Source: Rhizomys pruinosus
Lineage: Eukaryota; Chordata; Mammalia; Rodentia; Spalacidae
Reading direction: 5' to 3'
Length of the DNA: 64,000 nt
NCBI GenBank assembly: GCA_009823505.1
Contig: VZQC01000348.1
Coordinates: 910,858 to 974,857 of the forward strand
The position numbers and the translations under genes were made by a program. Positions within the stretch are counted from its first letter, which is position 1. Every line of letters starts with the position of its first letter. Positions 1 through 12,180 of the stretch are shown one piece after another. Below the pieces are notes generated by a model. It worked only from the letters and a program-made list of their open reading frames with translations. It ran no database searches and had not been told where the DNA came from.

Positions 1-1982
1 GCTACCACTCTCCAGAAGTTGTCAAACAGTTCTCTAAGCTTCACTGACCCTGAACCTTTCCAAGATGAAATGGTATACTTTTAATTTGTTTAAACTCAGA
101 AGCAAACAGACTGTTCCAAGTAACTGATTCACATAAAGATGATCATTGAATGCCATGTTGAAGTAATTATTTTATGAATAATAAGCATGAAAAATGTTTG
201 GGGAACATGTCACCATAGAAAAATGTCCTACATGCTGCTGAGGTTTGTGATGTACATGCTCACATAACATGAAGGTATCACAAGATTATATTCTGAAAAC
301 CAGCTTGCCTTAACATGTCTCATAAACATTTTAACAAGCATAACTGATAACACCTTTGTCCTTTTTTATTTCATTTTCTACACTGAATCACACTGACTTT
401 TTTCATTCATTTTAATGTACCATGTTCTCCTCCATCCACAATAATTTCACAGATGTTCTTTATTCTGCATAGAATGGTCTTTATTTCAGTAGCTACTCAT
501 TTCCTTCTCTTAGTGTGAGACTGTAACCCAGCTCCTGAGGATGCTACGCCTGTGACTTTGGAGGATACCTTCCTCAGAAATTATTGTGGTTTTCTGCACC
601 TGTTCTCTGCATCAAATTCAGCCCATTTTTTTCTATGTAATGTCATTCTTGATCCAAATCATAGCAAACCTTAAAATAGCATAACATGTATGGTGACTCA
701 TGGTAATGTAGGGTCACCTAATAATAAAGGTTCCATTACATATCCAGGTGTATAGCTTTTAATACTAACTTTAGGTTGATTACTAAAAGATCATACATAC
801 ACACATATCTGTTCCCAATTCAAAACCTGTAATCATTTCAAACTGTTGATTTAGCATTTTAGCTAATAGACTTCATTCCTTGCAATATCATATTTGAATT
901 TATGTTATTTGACACTGTTCCATCCAGAGTGTTCCAAACAATAGAAAACTGACTCTAAATCAACTATCTATTTAAGAAAAAAACAGAGTTATTATTGATT
1001 TTTTTCTATTCCCACTCCATATATGCTCTCTACCAGTGATGTTTGTTAATGAATTACAAGCCATTTGTTCTCCTTCATCTCCAGTAGTTATTACCTGAAT
1101 AAAAATATCAGCATTTCACAGTGAAGATGCCAGATGTTGCAGCCCCTGCTTACCTGTTCTGAAGCTGTCTTGTTTAACCTGAGCCTCCACTGTTCTTGCT
1201 AGCCCTCCTAAAGAATACTCATTTACAAGTACAGATTCCCTTTGTGGTTAGATTCTGATATTACTGAGAAAACTAAAGTTAAATTTATTTAACTGATGTT
1301 GGTACCTACTTAAAGAAATTCTACATTCCTATAATGGACAACATGATTTTGTGTTCACAGCATTACATCTTCAGTATCGGTTTCTGCAATTACATACTGC
1401 TTTTATCTGTGGAGAACACAAAAGCAGGCCTTTGTTTTCTGGGTGCACATCACAGCTCATTTTAAGCTTATTGCTCTTGCACATGAAAGTGATTTCTCCC
1501 ATAACTTAAGTTTAAATAGCTATCAATGGTGTTAGTTCCTGAGGGAATCTAACACATTTCGGCAAGCTCCGTGGCTTTAAATGAATTCATTCTCTCAGAA
1601 CTGAAGACCAGAAGTTCAAAATCAAAGCACCAAGGTCGGGGTTTCTCTGAGCCCTCTGAGAGACTACCTTTCCTGTGCCTTGATCCTGATTCCTGATATT
1701 ATCTGGCAATACTTGACTTATTGATGACTCTTTCTACAGTTTCCTCTTTTCTTCATAATCATAGTTATATTGGATTATGCCTCATTCTATGTCTTAATCC
1801 TAATTTGTTTACATCTACTAAAAATTATTTTAAAACAAGTTTACCTTAAGGAGTTGGGAGTGTCAATGCATCTTTTTGGACATTAAGTTGAAAATTTAAT
1901 ATTATCTTCTCTGTATAATTCAATGTAAACATCCATCCTCATTCTATTCCGTTTTCACTATATTACACTGCATTATTTTATT
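1..1982. other. Intergenic, no gene recognised
   Basis: AT-rich sequence with stop codons in all frames and no SINE or L1 signature that I can place with confidence. A stretch near 1595-1690 resembles an ancient mammalian interspersed repeat, but it is too decayed to name. Confidence 0.6.
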
Positions 1983-2206
1983 ATTTTTTAAATTTTTCTT
2001 TAATTTTATTTATTTTCGTATGTGTATGAATGTACTGTCTGCATGTAGGTTTGTTCACCCGTGTCCTGCAGTGCCACGGAGGTCAGAAGAGGGTGTTGGA
2101 TTCCCCTGGAACTGGAGTTAAAGACAGTTCTCAGTCATCATGTGGGTACTGGGTCCTCTGCAAGAGCGGTTGGCGCTCTTATCTGCTAGGCCATCTCTCC
2201 AGCCCA
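1983..2206 (-). mobile_element. B3 SINE (B2 superfamily)
   Basis: Read on the minus strand, it starts with the tRNA-like head (tggagagatggc, then an A-box/B-box arrangement) and ends in an A/T-rich tail near 1985. Both flanks carry the 12-bp target-site duplication cattattttatt (1971-1982 and 2207-2218), which confirms the boundaries and L1-type retrotransposition. The open frame across it is a chance antisense frame. Confidence 0.9.
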
Positions 2207-2218
2207 CATTATTTTATT

Positions 2219-3297
2219 TTTAATTAAAACTTTCAAAATAAGTTTCAGAATTTATTAAGTTTAACTGTTTTTGGTCCTATTTATTTTCAAGTTCTAGTGA
2301 TTCAAAGAATCCAGAAGCATATATTAATCTTAATTATAAATTTGGTGTGTATGCATAAATGACAAATTCAAATTTATTATAAAGTTATCAGTGTATGTTA
2401 TTATAAAATTTAGTTATTTTCATAATATGTAAAATAATATAGATAATATTTAGGTTTTACCTTAACTTTAAAGCAGATATTTCTATCTAATGATTAGTCA
2501 AGGTTAGGTGAGTCACTTTTCCCCTGAAAAAAAAAATCCAATAGAATATAAGTGCAATTCAAGAGTGAGTCTCCATTATATTAATGTAGAACAAAATCCA
2601 ATTTTTGGCAATGTTCCCAGACAATTGGGGTTACAAAGTCATCTTGTCCTCTACATCTTTGTATAATGGGGAAACTTGGATCATCATGATATATCGCAAT
2701 GTTGCTAAGAAGGTCAACCTTTTCCTCAGAGACACTTGATTATTTCCACTGTCACATGCTATCTATCTGGTAAACAATCATGATATTAATTTTAAGGAAG
2801 GCAAATCATGGGGAACAACTGAAACCACTCTAAATATGCCAGGGAAAAGTAAAATTAATAGTGAAGGAGATGCTAGTTCCTCAAGACCTAAATAATTATC
2901 CATAGTTTCAGTGAACTAACACACCGCCTTAGTTTATACAATTATTCATTTTGATAATCCATATTTGTCAGGGAATGTTAAAGTTTTAATTGATTACAAA
3001 CTTAAATGCAGACATTATTTCACAATTTTCAGGCCTAGTCATATTTACATATTCTAAAATAAGCAAATTATTCATGATAATTTCAAAATATATTGGTTTT
3101 TCATAGCATTGCTATGCAACCTACTAAATGAAATTACAATTCATTAAAGCAGTCATTTTTATTCAGTGTAACTTAGGAAAAAAAGTAATGATTTTCTAAC
3201 AATTTTAAGAAGGAAAACAGAGAAAAGTAAAACATCCATCAACATTGGAGGCAAGTCACCAGGAGAAATAAAGAGAATCTGTTTTTCATTATAATAT
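2219..3297. other. Intergenic, nothing recognised
   Basis: AT-rich sequence without long ORFs or identifiable repeats. Confidence 0.55.
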
Positions 3298-4590
3298 TAC
3301 TTTTATTGATGTTTTGTGTATTTCAGACATAATTTTTCAGTTCAATTTAGACATATTCCCCTTTCCTTTCCTCCCAACCCACCCCAGTTCATGGATTCTG
3401 TCATACATGCCTTACATCTTTCTCTCAATCTTTTTAAAGTTTTTCTCTGCAAAGGATTATTGATTTCTCCCAATTGTATTGCTCCAAAGTATGCCTATAT
3501 AAACATATATAAACATATATATGTGAATATATATATATATATAGAGATCTCATATATCATATCTACCTGCCTTATGTCTTCCGGTCCTAACCTTGTATGT
3601 TCCCTCCCATACTAGGTTCAGGAGTTCACATTTTCCCCTTAATTTTATATTACTTTAAAATATGAATATATATCTTCCACCTACAGACATTAATTAACAT
3701 GTCTGAATGTAAGTGGTAAGGTAATTCTAGGGTTCATTAAGGGATTCAAATTATAACATCACAGTTGCTTTCAGATAGAAAGAAATATAACAATAATGTT
3801 GCTCAGCTTGCCTTTCAATGGGGGGATTTGGTACTAGCATCCATAAATGAGGGAAGCCATTCCCTGTTTTTTTTTTTGTGTGTGTGTGTGTGTGTGTAGG
3901 GAGGATTTGTGTGTGGGGGGGGTGTTACTTCACTTAGCATAATGGCTTTGAGAGTTCTATCAATTTACCTGCAAACTTCATGATGTCATCTTTCTTTACA
4001 GCTGCATAGAACTCCATTGTGTAGATATATCACATTTTTATAATCCACTCATCAGTTGAGGGGCATGTGGGTTGGTTCCAGCTCTTTGCTATTATGAAGA
4101 GAGCTGCAATAAACATAGATGTGCATGTATCCTTGCAGTAGGATGAGTCTTGTGGGTATATATCCAGGAGTGGTGTGGCTGGGTCAGGTGGTCAGGTCAT
4201 TTTGAGTCTTTTAAGTGTTCTCCACACTGTTTTCAACAGTGGTTGTATGAGTTTACATTCTTACCAGCAGTGGATGAGTGCTCCCTTTTCCCCACAACCT
4301 CACAGGCATTTGGCATCTTTTGTTTTCTTGATCTTAGCCAGTCTTATCCCAGTGAGATGATATCTTAGAGTTGTTTTAATTTGCATTTCCTTATTTACTG
4401 ATTATGCCCAACACTTTTTAAGATGTTTCTCAGCCATTTTTACTTCCTCACTTGTGAAGTCACTGTTCAGCTCTTTACTCCATCTTTTGAGTGAGTCATT
4501 TGTTATCTTACTTCTTTGTTTTTTTTGAGTAGTTTATATATTCTGGATATTAATGATCTGTCCCCTAGTCCTCTTTTGTTTAAGAAAACA
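3298..4590 (-). mobile_element. L1 3' end (ORF2 C-terminus plus 3' UTR), 5' truncated
   Basis: The left part is the reverse complement of the L1 3' UTR seen in plus orientation at 8700-9298. It includes the pyrimidine-rich block at 3358-3390 that is the complement of the G-rich tract. From about 3925 rightward, the minus strand encodes the decayed ORF2 C-terminal region; the complement of 'agtgaagtaacacag' is at about 3927-3941. The copy ends near the segment that corresponds to 'ataaactactcaaaaaac' in other copies. It is full of stops and cannot be active. Confidence 0.85.
3868..3898. repeat. T-run followed by (TG)n microsatellite
   Basis: A run of T followed by about 11 TG units, lying inside the L1 3' UTR. 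This is a simple repeat expansion with no other structure. Confidence 0.9.
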
Positions 4591-5664
4591 GATTCTCTCA
4601 TGAAAATCAAGGAAGAGTGTTTTCTCTCTTACATGAATGTATTCTCTAAATGAAGTTTCAGGATCTAAAAATTAACAAAGATACAAATAACCAAATAAAA
4701 AGTAAAGATTAAAGTATGTTTTACCTTTACTTTGTAAGAGAAATGGAAGCTTTGGTTTTATTTGAAACAAAATTTACTCGTACTAATTACTCAAAGCTTG
4801 TTACTGTTAGTGTTTTGTGTGAATCATTGTTCTTTGTCATGGTCCATTCTTTCCATAGTTCAGTAGCATTGTGTTGTATAAACTAGTCTCCAGGAGGATA
4901 AACACACCCTTTTACTCACAAGAGAAGATATCTCTAGAAATTGTCAAACATCTGTAGGAGTGGTTGCAAAGACTTTCACTGGTTGAGAACTACTGAAGCA
5001 GAAGAAAAGTAACAGTATGCAATATTTTAGGAACACTACTTAAGGAGAATGGGAGAGAGTAGGATGCTATCTGCTCTGACATTTGTCTGAAAAAAAAAAT
5101 CCTTCAAAGATCCTAGGCTGCCAATGATCTTAGACAATTGGATAAAGAAGCAGAAACATGCAATTGATTGCAAGATTACCATGTTCATTGGGGTGGGATG
5201 GTTAATTCTTCATGGAATTGTCCAGAGATATGTCTACTTAACTCTGAAACTAGAAGCAGCAATTATAATATACTGATAAAACAAGTTTATAGTGAACTTG
5301 ATATTATACAGAAAAATAAAATGACAAAACCAAGATTCAGTAAGAGGAATGATCTTTAAACATACCAGCTTTACTATCTTTATACCATAAGATTAAAAAG
5401 TTTTAAAAGTGAATGCATTTTTTACATAATCGAATTAATGAATTTGTAAAGGGAAACTTGAAAGGTAAGACCGACTGAAAAGGAAAAAAAAGCAATAACA
5501 GGTATAAAACATTTTTTATAATTAAATTTTCTGAAATCAAATTCATTGTTATATTAGATATAGTTCGAGATTACAAGAAAAAAATTCCCATACAGCACAG
5601 AGATTTAAAAATTTGAAATCTTGTGAGACAAAAAGCCAGAAAAACAGCTTCATTAACCTAATTT
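4591..5664. other. Intergenic, nothing recognised
   Basis: AT-rich single-copy-looking sequence. The 63-codon frame at 5168-5359 has no recognisable domain and I treat it as chance. Confidence 0.55.
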
Positions 5665-5860
5665 TTTGTTTTATTTAATTTATTTTGGCTGACATATACA
5701 AATATAAAGTTGTACATATTTATAGGTTCACATGGTGTTCCATGCATATATACATTGCTTAAAACTTAAAACTGCTGAATGTGTCTAGGTCATTAAACAT
5801 GTATAATTTATTTATGGTTAGACATTCCATAGTTCAAAACAAAATTACACAGTTATTCCT
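5665..5860 (-). mobile_element. Probable ancient L1M 3' tip
   Basis: The stretch 'ttgtacatatttataggttc' and the following 'cacatggtgttccatgcat' resemble the reverse complement of the old mammalian L1M 3' UTR, which carries 'tttatggggtacatgtgat'. It is heavily diverged, so the family call rests on remembered consensus and is tentative. Confidence 0.45.
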
Positions 5861-6019
5861 TTGAGGCTTTTTAATTGAATGCAAAATCACATCTATATTG
5901 ATCCTGCTGTAATATCATACACCAAAGCATCATGCTGTATGGAACCAACTTGGTATTCATTGATTAGTTTCATCCACGTCTCTCTTCTTTTTTTATATAA
6001 TGTTCAGATTTTCAGATTT

Positions 6020-6212
6020 TAAGAAAGCTGAGCAATGTTATTGTTATAGTTCTTTCTATCTGAAAGCAACTGTGATGTTATAATCATAAGGAGCCCTAGA
6101 ATAACTTACCACCTACTTTCAGGAATGGTAATTAATGTACATGGGCATAAGGTATATATTCATATTTTGGAGTAATATAAAATTAAAAGAAAAAAATCTG
6201 AACCCCTGAACA
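6020..6212 (+). mobile_element. L1 3' UTR fragment
   Basis: It aligns by eye with 8770-8960. Both copies show 'ctgagcaatgtt', then 'ctgaaagcaac', then 'ggtatat' or 'gggtatg', then 'gagtaatataaaattaaaa'. No ORF2 sequence is attached, so it is a short fragment. Confidence 0.8.
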
Positions 6213-6296
6213 TTAACCTATTAATAATATAGAAGTAGCCTGAAGAAAAAGAAAATCATAAATTTGAAGTGATGATCTCTAAGAAAAAAAAAAAAA

Positions 6297-6440
6297 GGCA
6301 GTGCCTGGGGGAACACGCTTTTAGTCTCATCATTCACAGAGCAGATGCTGGAGATCTGTGAGATCAAGGCTAATATGGTTCCAGACCAACTGTAGCTACA
6401 TGGAGAGCCTGTCTCAAAATAAAGCAATAAATCAGTAAAT
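6297..6440 (+). mobile_element. Degraded B1-type SINE
   Basis: It keeps the B1 order: 'gcagtgcctgggggaacacgc', 'agatctgtgagatcaaggc', then 'atggagagcctgtctcaaaa' and an A-rich tail. Many substitutions indicate an old copy. The preceding A-run (6283-6296) may be the tail of another element. Confidence 0.65.
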
Positions 6441-7290
6441 AAAATATATAATGAATAATGCATAAAACATTGGAGTCCTTTTCAGAAAGTATTTCCTTAT
6501 TTGGTTATCTTAAAGGTTTTTACATGTGTTTTGTTCTAGCAGAGTTTAACTGGTCTTGGACAATAATGTACTTGAATTTTGAAATATGTCCTAAATGAAC
6601 AAGTCCAGCTGTTTCAATCTGTACTTCTCAAGAGTCGATTTTATGGGCATTTTTTGTTATCACTCAGGATCTTTGTGTTTAAACTAGAAATAGGCTTGCT
6701 AATGAAATGAACATGTGAGGGCTATCACAAATTTTATATTTACTTTTGCACCTTGATTTTCAAAGATAGCAAACATTTCTATCCACCCTACAATAAATAT
6801 TTTTATTAAGAATTTTGGCCATGTATGGAGAGAAATTTATTTTTTTCTTTCCTCCTCCCCAATGCAATAACACTTATTTCCCAGAGGTTAGTGTCCATTT
6901 GGGGGTTCTGACAATGAAATTAATTCCGATTTTGTCTGTAGCTCATGTGTGGATTTTAATATAGGAATAGAGAGAAAGATAGTGGAGAGGAGAGGGCACT
7001 AGCAAGAAGGGTTAGGTTGTTTCCAGTGAATAACATGACTAAGATGAGACTTATTATCTGGCCTCCATGTAACATTGCCTATATGAAGAAGGACATGATA
7101 AATTTTTGGTCACCATGTAGTCCCTTTACCTCACAGTCTTCAAAATACATGCACCACCCTAGTTAATATTTATAGACTGGGAGAATGTATATCATAAAGA
7201 CTGGATATCATATTGCACAAAGACTTCATTTCATAAGTATGTAATTTCACCAGGTACCTGATTTATACAATTAAAAATAGGCTGCATTTG
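6441..7290. other. Intergenic, nothing recognised
   Basis: AT-rich, no placed repeat. The right end (7273-7283) contains the probable left target-site copy of the adjacent L1. Confidence 0.55.
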
Positions 7291-7833
7291 AGGTTGATTG
7301 TTGTACAGGGGGAAAGGTAGGAGTTTAATTTTATTCTTCTACAAGTGGTAATCCAGTTTTGCCAACACCATTTGCTGAAGATGCTGTCTTTCCTCCATTG
7401 AGTATCCTTGGCCCCTTTGTCAAATATGAGGTGGCTGAAACTGTATGTCCTCAAGTTTGGATCTTCATTGTTCCATTATTCTATGGGTCTCTTGTGCCAG
7501 TACCAGGCTGTTTTTTATGACTATAGCCCTGTAATATAGTATAAAAACTGGTATAGTGAACCCCCTGTATTGCTCTTTTCTCTCAGGGTTGCTTTGGCTA
7601 TTTAGGGTCTTTTTTTTACATATGAATTTAAGGATTTTTTCCCAATTCTGCTAAGAAATTCATGGGGATTTTAATTGGGATTGCCTTGAATCTATATATT
7701 AATTTGGGCAGAATGGACAGTTTTACTATATTAATTTTTCCAGTCTTCTGATATTTTCTTCAATCTCCTTCTCCAGGGGTTTAAAAATTTGTTGTAGAGA
7801 TATTTGTTGTCTTTGGTTAAGTTTGTTCCTAAC
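7291..7833 (-). mobile_element. Inverted 5' half of a twin-primed L1
   Basis: The minus strand encodes decayed L1 ORF2 from the part downstream of the reverse-transcriptase core, running up to a point just before 'aactccaaatggatcaaag'. The plus-strand L1 at 7834 begins at exactly the next consensus position, so the two halves are one L1 insertion whose 5' part was inverted. In-frame stops show a dead copy. Confidence 0.88.
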
Positions 7834-9300
7834 TCCAAATGGATCAAAGATCTCAACATGAAACCTATAACTCTGAAGTTGATAGAAGAAAATGTTGGCA
7901 GTAACCTACAATACATGGGCGTAGGAAAGGACTTTCTAAATCAGGCAGCAGCTGCACAGAAAATAAGGTCAAAAATTGGCAAATGGGACCTCATTAAACT
8001 CAAAAGCTTCTGTACTGAGAAAGAAACAATCAAGGAAGTGAAGAGAAAACACAGAGGGAGAAGAAACCTTCACCGATGATACATCTGACAGAGAATTAAC
8101 TTCCAGAATAAACTACTCATAAAACAAAGAAGAAAATAAATGACTCAATCAAAGGATGGAGTAATGAGCTGAACAGAACAGAGGAAGTAAAGATGGCTGA
8201 GAAACATCTTAAAAAGTGTTCAACATTGCTAATAACTAAGTTAATGCAAATTAAAACCACTTTAAAATATCATCTCACTCCAATAAGACTTGCTAAGACA
8301 AAGAAAACAAAAGATACCAATGTTGGAAAGGTTGTGTGGAAAGGGGAACACTCATCCACTGCTAGTAGGAATGTAAACTCATAAAACCACTATGGAAAAT
8401 AATGTAGAAAACCCTTAAAAGTCTCCAAATGAGCCTACCACCTGGCCCAGTCAAATCACTCCTGTGTATATATACACACAAGACCCTCCTATCACAGAGA
8501 TACATGCATATCCAAGTTTATTGCAGCTCTCTTCACAATAACAAAGTGCTGGAAGCAACCCAATTGCCCCGCAGTCAACTAGTGGGTAGAAAAAATGTGG
8601 TACAGCTACATAATGGAGTTCTATGCAGCAGTAAAGAAAGATGACATCATGAACTTTGTAGACAACACTAGGAGCCATTATGCTATGTGAAGTAACACAG
8701 TCCCAGAAAAATAAATGAGGAATGTTTTCCCTCATTTGCGGATGCAAGCACCAAATTCCTAGTTGTAAGGCAAACTGAGCAATGTTGTATATTTATTTTT
8801 AACTGAAAGCAACCATGTTCTTATAATATGAATCCCTTAATGGGTTTGAGAATTAACCTATCACTTATATTCAGAATTTCTAATTTTGGTATATGGGTAG
8901 AGGGTATGTATGCATATTGTAGAGTAATATAAAATTAAAAAGGGAAAAGGTGAATTCCTAAATATGACTTTGAATTGGCAGTTTATTTGGAGACGTTATA
9001 ATTATAGTATATGTGTGAAATAAATACACCTGGATATTTTGGGGCAATACAAATTGGAGGGAAGAACAACAATAAAAGGACTAGGACAAAGTATGGACTG
9101 AGAGAGTAAACTTCTGTCAAAACAATAAATCTCTCCACAACAAAAACAACAACTTTAAAAGACAGAAAAATATGCAAGACATGTATGGCAGAATGCATGT
9201 CCTTGGCTAGGGTGGGGGGGCATGGTAAGAAGAATGAGTCTAAATTGGACTGAGAAATGCTGTATGAAATGCACAAAACTATGATAAAATATTAAAAAAG
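7834..9300 (+). mobile_element. 3' half of the same L1: ORF2 C-terminus and 3' UTR
   Basis: ORF2 continues from the inversion point through 'agtgaagtaacacag' near 8689, then a full 3' UTR (8700-9298) with a G-rich tract at 9210-9220 and an A-rich end. Possible degraded target-site copies are 'aaaataggct' at 7274-7283 and 'aaaacaggct' at 9305-9314. The 91-, 63- and 71-codon frames here are ORF2 debris. Confidence 0.88.
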
Positions 9301-9324
9301 AAAGAAAACAGGCTCTATGTCAAA

Positions 9325-9522
9325 GGCGGCTCAGCAGAAAATAGCACTGGTTGTTCTTAAAGAGGACAGGGACTCATTTTCCACCATCCATCCACATGGC
9401 AGCTAACAACCATCTGAATCTCTAGTTCCAGAAGATCCAATGTCCTCTACTCACCTCTGTGGGTACCCAAGTTGTGCAGTGAGGGAAGAACACTCATTAT
9501 AATAAAATAAAAATAAATAAAC
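9325..9522 (+). mobile_element. B3 SINE, diverged
   Basis: It starts in the tRNA-like head (ggctcagcagaaaatagcac), has the B3 middle 'ccacatggcagctaacaacc' and 'ctagttccagaagatccaat', and ends in (AAAT)-type tail units at 9500-9522. It lost the first bases of the head. Confidence 0.8.
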
Positions 9523-9935
9523 TCAGCATAATGGCTTCAAACTTCATCCATTTACCTGCAAAGTTCATGATGTCTTCTTTGTTTACCACTGATTAGTACT
9601 CCATTGTGTAGATGTACCACATTTTTGCCATCCACTCATCTGTTGAGGGACATTTGGGTTGGTTCCAGCTCTTCTCTTAGCTACTGTGAAGACAGCTGCA
9701 ATAAATATGGATGTGTAAGTATCTTTGTGGTAGGATGAGTCTTTGGAGTATATACCCAGGAGTGGTATGACTGGGTCAGGTGGTAGGCTCATTCTGAGTC
9801 TTTTGAGGGTTCTCCACACTGCTTTCCACCAGCAATGGATGAGTGTTCCCCTTTCCCCACAACCTCTCCAGCATGTTGTCTTCTGTTTTCTTGATCTTAG
9901 CTAGCAGTATTGGAGTGAGATGATATTTGAGAATG
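9523..9935 (-). mobile_element. Inverted 5' half of a second twin-primed L1
   Basis: The minus strand carries the decayed ORF2 C-terminal region, ending at the codons for the tract 'attatgctgag'. The plus-strand continuation begins at 9936. It is inserted directly after the tail of the B3 at 9325-9522. Confidence 0.87.
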
Positions 9936-10365
9936 AGTGAAGTAACACAGTCCCAGAAAGACAAATGGAGAATGGTTTTGCTCATTTGTGGATCCTAACA
10001 CCAAATCCCCCAGATAAAAGGCAAGCTGAATAACATTATATGTTGTTATAATATGAATCTCTCAACAGGCTCTAGAATCCACCCACCAATTATTTTCAGA
10101 CTCTGTAATTACTGTATATGGGTGGAGAGTATGTATCCATATTTTAGATTAATATAAAATTAATGGAGGAAAATGTGAATTCCTAAGCATAAAAAAGACT
10201 GAGAGAAAGATGCAGGATAGTTATGGCAGAGTGCATGACCTGGGGTAGGGTAGGGTGGGGTGGGGTGGGAGGAAGGGAAAGGGGAATATGCCTGAACTGA
10301 ATTGAAAAATTGTTACCTGAAATACATGAAACATCAATAAAAATATATAACCTATTAATAAAATA
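9936..10365 (+). mobile_element. 3' half of the second twin-primed L1 (3' UTR)
   Basis: It begins 'gagtgaagtaacacagtccc', the very next L1 consensus bases after the end of the inverted half. It continues through the 3' UTR with a G-rich pentamer array (ggggt repeats at 10237-10270) and an A-rich end. The copy is short and 5' truncated within ORF2. Confidence 0.87.
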
Positions 10366-10590
10366 TATTTTGTCAAGTACTAACAAGAAATCATGAACAA
10401 TAACTTCTTATCCTCAAACTACAGATTGCTCAGCCATTTCTTTTGATGCATAGATTTGGCACGGACATTTTGAGTGTTTCTGAAATAGGACACGTCTTGC
10501 ATGCATTTCTTTGTGTTGGCTGTGTTTGAGGCTAACACAGTTTCTTTACTGTGCTAGGCTTATGCATTTTCCTTAATTTAGAAATGCTTG
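10366..10590. other. Intergenic, nothing recognised
   Basis: No gene or repeat placed. Confidence 0.5.
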
Positions 10591-11075
10591 TCATTTCTTC
10601 AATTACTCGTTCTATAGGAGTCTCACCCTCCTTTCTCCTCCAGGTACTTGCTGATCTGCATTGCACATTTTACATAGTTTGTCCCACAGAGGTTAGAATG
10701 TCCATGGTTCAGTCTCTAATGTAAGTGCTGAAAAATCATGGCACCTTTGAAAAATGGGGCCTAGTGTGGTGTTTAATGAGTAAGCATCCTCAAGGAACTT
10801 CATATTAAACTCTAGGAATGGGTTAGTTTTCCAGAGTGAAGACTGTTACAATAGATCAAACTTACCCCTTCCCTTGTCTTACTAGGTATTCTGCAGCTTT
10901 CTCCCTAAGTCTCTTATAATCATTCTGCTCACATTAAATATTAGTTTCAGAGTTATGGTTTCTTTCCAATCACTTTATCAAGGTTGAATAATATACATAA
11001 ATTTGTACACATTCTCTCTATAAAAATTAATGAGCTTGGAGAAAAGTGCACAGCATAAACCCATTAGCATAATCT
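10591..11075. repeat. Old local duplication, copy A (two blocks)
   Basis: Block 1 (10591-10690) is similar to 11367-11467; both contain 'tttgctgatctg' or 'cttgctgatctg' and end 'tttgtcccacaga'. Block 2 (10921-11075) is similar to 12487-12640; both contain 'aataatatacataaatt'. The order and orientation of the blocks are the same in both copies. Element identity is unknown. Confidence 0.75.
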
Positions 11076-11639
11076 ATGGTGTAAACTTGGTACAGTCACA
11101 TGTGCTGGTGCCCTGAAGTCACACGCCATGCTATTATACAGAAGAATGCCTTCATTCAAGCAGAACACATTTTAAAATTTTAGCTCCCAAACTGTGATCT
11201 AATAAACATGAGTTCTTTCTAAAGTTCCCAGACTCAGTTGTTTTGAATCAACAACATGAAACAATCAAAGACATGAACAATTGTGTTCTTAGAACTTTCA
11301 TGTAGACCTGGAGCTCGATTCATCTTTTTTTGTCTCTTTCCTGGTATTCCTTTTTTACATTATTGTTATTTCTTCAATAATTCATTCTACAGGACTCTCG
11401 CTCTCCTTCTTCTTTTTGATATTTGCTGATCTGCTTTGCATACTTTACATACTATTTGTCCCACAGAAGTTTTCTTTTCCTTTACTAAATACAGTTTTTA
11501 GTTATAATTTCTATTTTTTTATTTTTAATCATTTTTGGCACATTGTGGTTTTCCATGTATTTCAAAAGTTTATATTTGCTTACTATACCTTTAAATTTTT
11601 CACTGTTATTATTATTTTATCAATAGCATTATTTTATTG

Positions 11640-11735
11640 AGAAAGGGACTCCCTATCTTGCTTAGCTTGTCCTGGACTCCTACACACTGTGTAGGCCAGT
11701 GTGTGTACCAAGCCTGCATATTAATATAGTATTAA
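11640..11735 (-). mobile_element. Degraded B1 fragment
   Basis: It reads as the reverse complement of the B1 3' half: 'gagaaagggactccctatct', then 'tcctggactcctacacactg' and 'tgtaggccag'. It is very diverged. Confidence 0.5.
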
Positions 11736-11964
11736 GTAACAATATTATTTATTATTTAAGAATTTCATACGATGAATTTTGATCTTTTCAGTCTCCTCCT
11801 TCTTTCTCTCACATCTACCATGAATTCTCTAATTGACCAAAATTTGTGTCTTTTTCTGAATAAAAGCAAATCACCTCCAATTTATGTTCCCCACATTCTT
11901 TTGGGTATAAATTTGTCTCCTGGACAAACTACCAAGGATCAAGCTACCAGTGGTAACATCCTTA

Positions 11965-12180
11965 AAACTGATTCTCTTATTTTTAATTATGTATATGTAT
12001 GTGGGTGGCTGTCTGCCCATGAACACAAGTGTCTGCTATGGCTAGGTGCCCCAGGATCCTGGGAGATGGTTTTACAGGGAATAGTTATCCACTGGATATG
12101 TGTTCTGGGACCCAAACTCAGTTTCTCCACAACAGTAGCACGTCTTCTTAACTGGCTTACCATCATTCCAACCCCTGAAA
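11965..12180 (-). mobile_element. Degraded B3 SINE
   Basis: The stretch 'tatgtatatgtatgtgggtg' (tail side), then 'gttctgggacccaaactcag' and 'gtagcacgtcttcttaactg' matches the minus-strand B3 layout. It is strongly diverged, so boundaries are loose. Confidence 0.6.
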
